Source: Halarcobacter mediterraneus
GTDB taxonomy: Bacteria > Campylobacterota > Campylobacteria > Campylobacterales > Arcobacteraceae
Direction: 5' to 3'
NCBI RefSeq assembly: GCF_004116625.1
Contig: NZ_NXIE01000004.1
Coordinates: 1-64,000, forward strand
DNA length: 64,000 nt
Shown: in pieces, positions 63,258-64,000 of the stretch
How positions within the stretch are numbered: the first letter of the stretch is position 1
How the letters are laid out: each line of letters begins with the position of its first letter
The notes under the pieces: generated by a model
Databases searched by the model: none
What the model was told of the DNA's origin: nothing
What the model saw: only the letters and a program-made list of their open reading frames with translations
Made by a program: the position numbers and the translations under genes

Positions 63258-64000
63258 TTAGTTCATATCAGGTTTTGGTGTATTTATTGTACTTGCTGGT
63301 AAAATAGGGTAAGAAACATCAGGTTTTTCACCTGTTAATGCTTTTAAGAAAGTAACAATTTTTTTAGAATCATCATTTGAAATTGAAATTCCTAATTGAG
63401 TAGACCCCATTTCTTTAACTGCATCTGCTAAAGACCAAATACCACCATTATGGAAATATGGTGCTGTTTCTTCAATATTTCTTAAAGTTGGAGTTTTTAC
63501 CATACCATTTTCATCACCTTGAAAACCACCTAAAGATGCAAACTTATATTTTTTTGCTACTTGGAATGGTTGCATAGTTCCACCTAAACCAATATCATTA
63601 TGACATGATGCACAACCTTTATCTACAAAAAGGTTTAAACCTTCTTTTTCAGCAGGAGTTAATGCATCTAAGTCTCCATGTAGAAACTTATCAAATCTTG
63701 ATGGAGTAACTAAAGTTCTCTCAAAAATAGCAATAGTATCTGCAATAAGTTTGAAATCAATTTTTACATCATCTCCATAAGCTTTTTTAAATTCTTCAAC
63801 ATAAGCAGGAATAGAAGTTACTCTAGCTACAACTAATTCAGCAGGTGCAGCCATTTCTGGACCAGCTTGGATTGGACCTTGAGCTTGATCTTCTAAGTGA
63901 GGACTTCTTCCATCCCAAAATTGTACTTTATTTAAAACAGAGTTATAAACTGTAGGTGAGTTTAAATGAGCTGGATTTGCAGTCCATTTATGTCCAACTG
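63258..64000 (-). CDS. Dihaem cytochrome c peroxidase, C-terminal part (gene runs off the window)
   Basis: The reading frame is open to the window edge with no start, so the N-terminus is missing. The visible 246 residues match the bacterial dihaem peroxidase/MauG family: NSPTVYNSVLNKVQFWDGRSPHLEDQ split across the start, AGPEMAAP, the haem motif CASCH (in DKGCASCHND), and VKTPTLRNIEETAPYFHNGG. The first CxxCH is expected beyond base 64000. The enzyme reduces hydrogen peroxide in the periplasm using cytochrome c. The internal Met at 63854 is not the true start, because homology continues upstream of it. Confidence 0.95.
   Translation of the reverse strand, partial: VGHKWTANPAHLNSPTVYNSVLNKVQFWDGRSPHLEDQAQGPIQAGPEMAAPAELVVARVTSIPAYVEEFKKAYGDDVKIDFKLIADTIAIFERTLVTPSRFDKFLHGDLDALTPAEKEGLNLFVDKGCASCHNDIGLGGTMQPFQVAKKYKFASLGGFQGDENGMVKTPTLRNIEETAPYFHNGGIWSLADAVKEMGSTQLGISISNDDSKKIVTFLKALTGEKPDVSYPILPASTINTPKPDMN

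Noticed and set aside
1-64000. CRISPR arrays, tRNA genes, insertion sequences or prophage
   Set aside because: No regularly spaced direct repeats, cloverleaf-like sequences, transposase or phage structural genes were seen in reading through the window.

Overview
The window is a very AT-rich chromosomal segment that looks like Arcobacter or a close relative (Campylobacterota, formerly Epsilonproteobacteria). The reasons are: an S10-spc ribosomal locus without rpmD; an adenylate kinase (44224-44793) of the short Campylobacter/Helicobacter type; the pairs thiL-truD and ddl-hydrolase-murF, which I associate with this group; many TTG/GTG starts; and dense chemotaxis and two-component genes with Arcobacter-style HQWRQPL/HQWKQPL histidine boxes. 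No tRNA, rRNA, IS element, prophage or CRISPR array was found.

Layout. 1-6137: a minus-strand run of glyA (5' end only), a lipoprotein, valS, a small coiled protein and a UvrD-type helicase. 6138-6472: a gene-poor gap with a candidate small RNA. 6473-9040: an accessory island with a membrane protein and a tripartite hipB-hipS-hipT toxin-antitoxin operon, preceded by a regularly spaced operator array. 9041-14081: a superoxide reductase, thiL, truD, a miniature CheZ-like protein and, convergent with it, a chemoreceptor with a periplasmic CxxCH haem motif. 14178-19311: ruvA, ddl, an alpha/beta hydrolase, a membrane-anchored MurF-type ligase, a HIT protein, def and a small acidic protein. 19484-22120: a DadA-like oxidoreductase, a receiver/histidine-kinase hybrid and a small membrane protein.

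22266-33004 is the S10-spc-secY-map-infA locus, with a consensus sigma70 promoter at the front and a terminator at the end. 33052-43420 holds a diguanylate cyclase, a UDG4-like protein with an altered motif, an outer lipoprotein, aspS, a ZnuA-like protein with an altered metal motif, a soluble tandem-Cache/CheW protein and a YgiQ radical SAM protein. 43436-50575 has two different adenylate kinases back to back, a CinA-type protein, a 2OG-Fe oxygenase, an MscS channel, and CorA/ZntB plus MgtE transporters. 50579-57466 is a minus-strand run: a Sel1 protein, alr, uvrC, a TIM-barrel-like periplasmic protein, a choline/thiamine-kinase-like protein, glutathione peroxidase, a membrane SprT-like protease and a membrane J-protein. 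57537-64000 has a chemoreceptor with a C-terminal CheR-binding pentapeptide, a Cache histidine kinase, a small J-protein, an ADP-ribosylglycohydrolase-fold protein, a PsiE-like protein and part of a dihaem cytochrome c peroxidase.

Most of the window is core chromosome. The parts most worth following up are the hipBST operon with its 61-bp-phased operators, the soluble dCache-dCache-CheW protein, the mini-CheZ next to a haem chemoreceptor, and several enzyme-fold proteins whose family-defining residues have changed. Start codons were moved from the longest open frame where a Shine-Dalgarno sequence or family alignment supports it. Functions come from motif recognition by eye; no database search was run.
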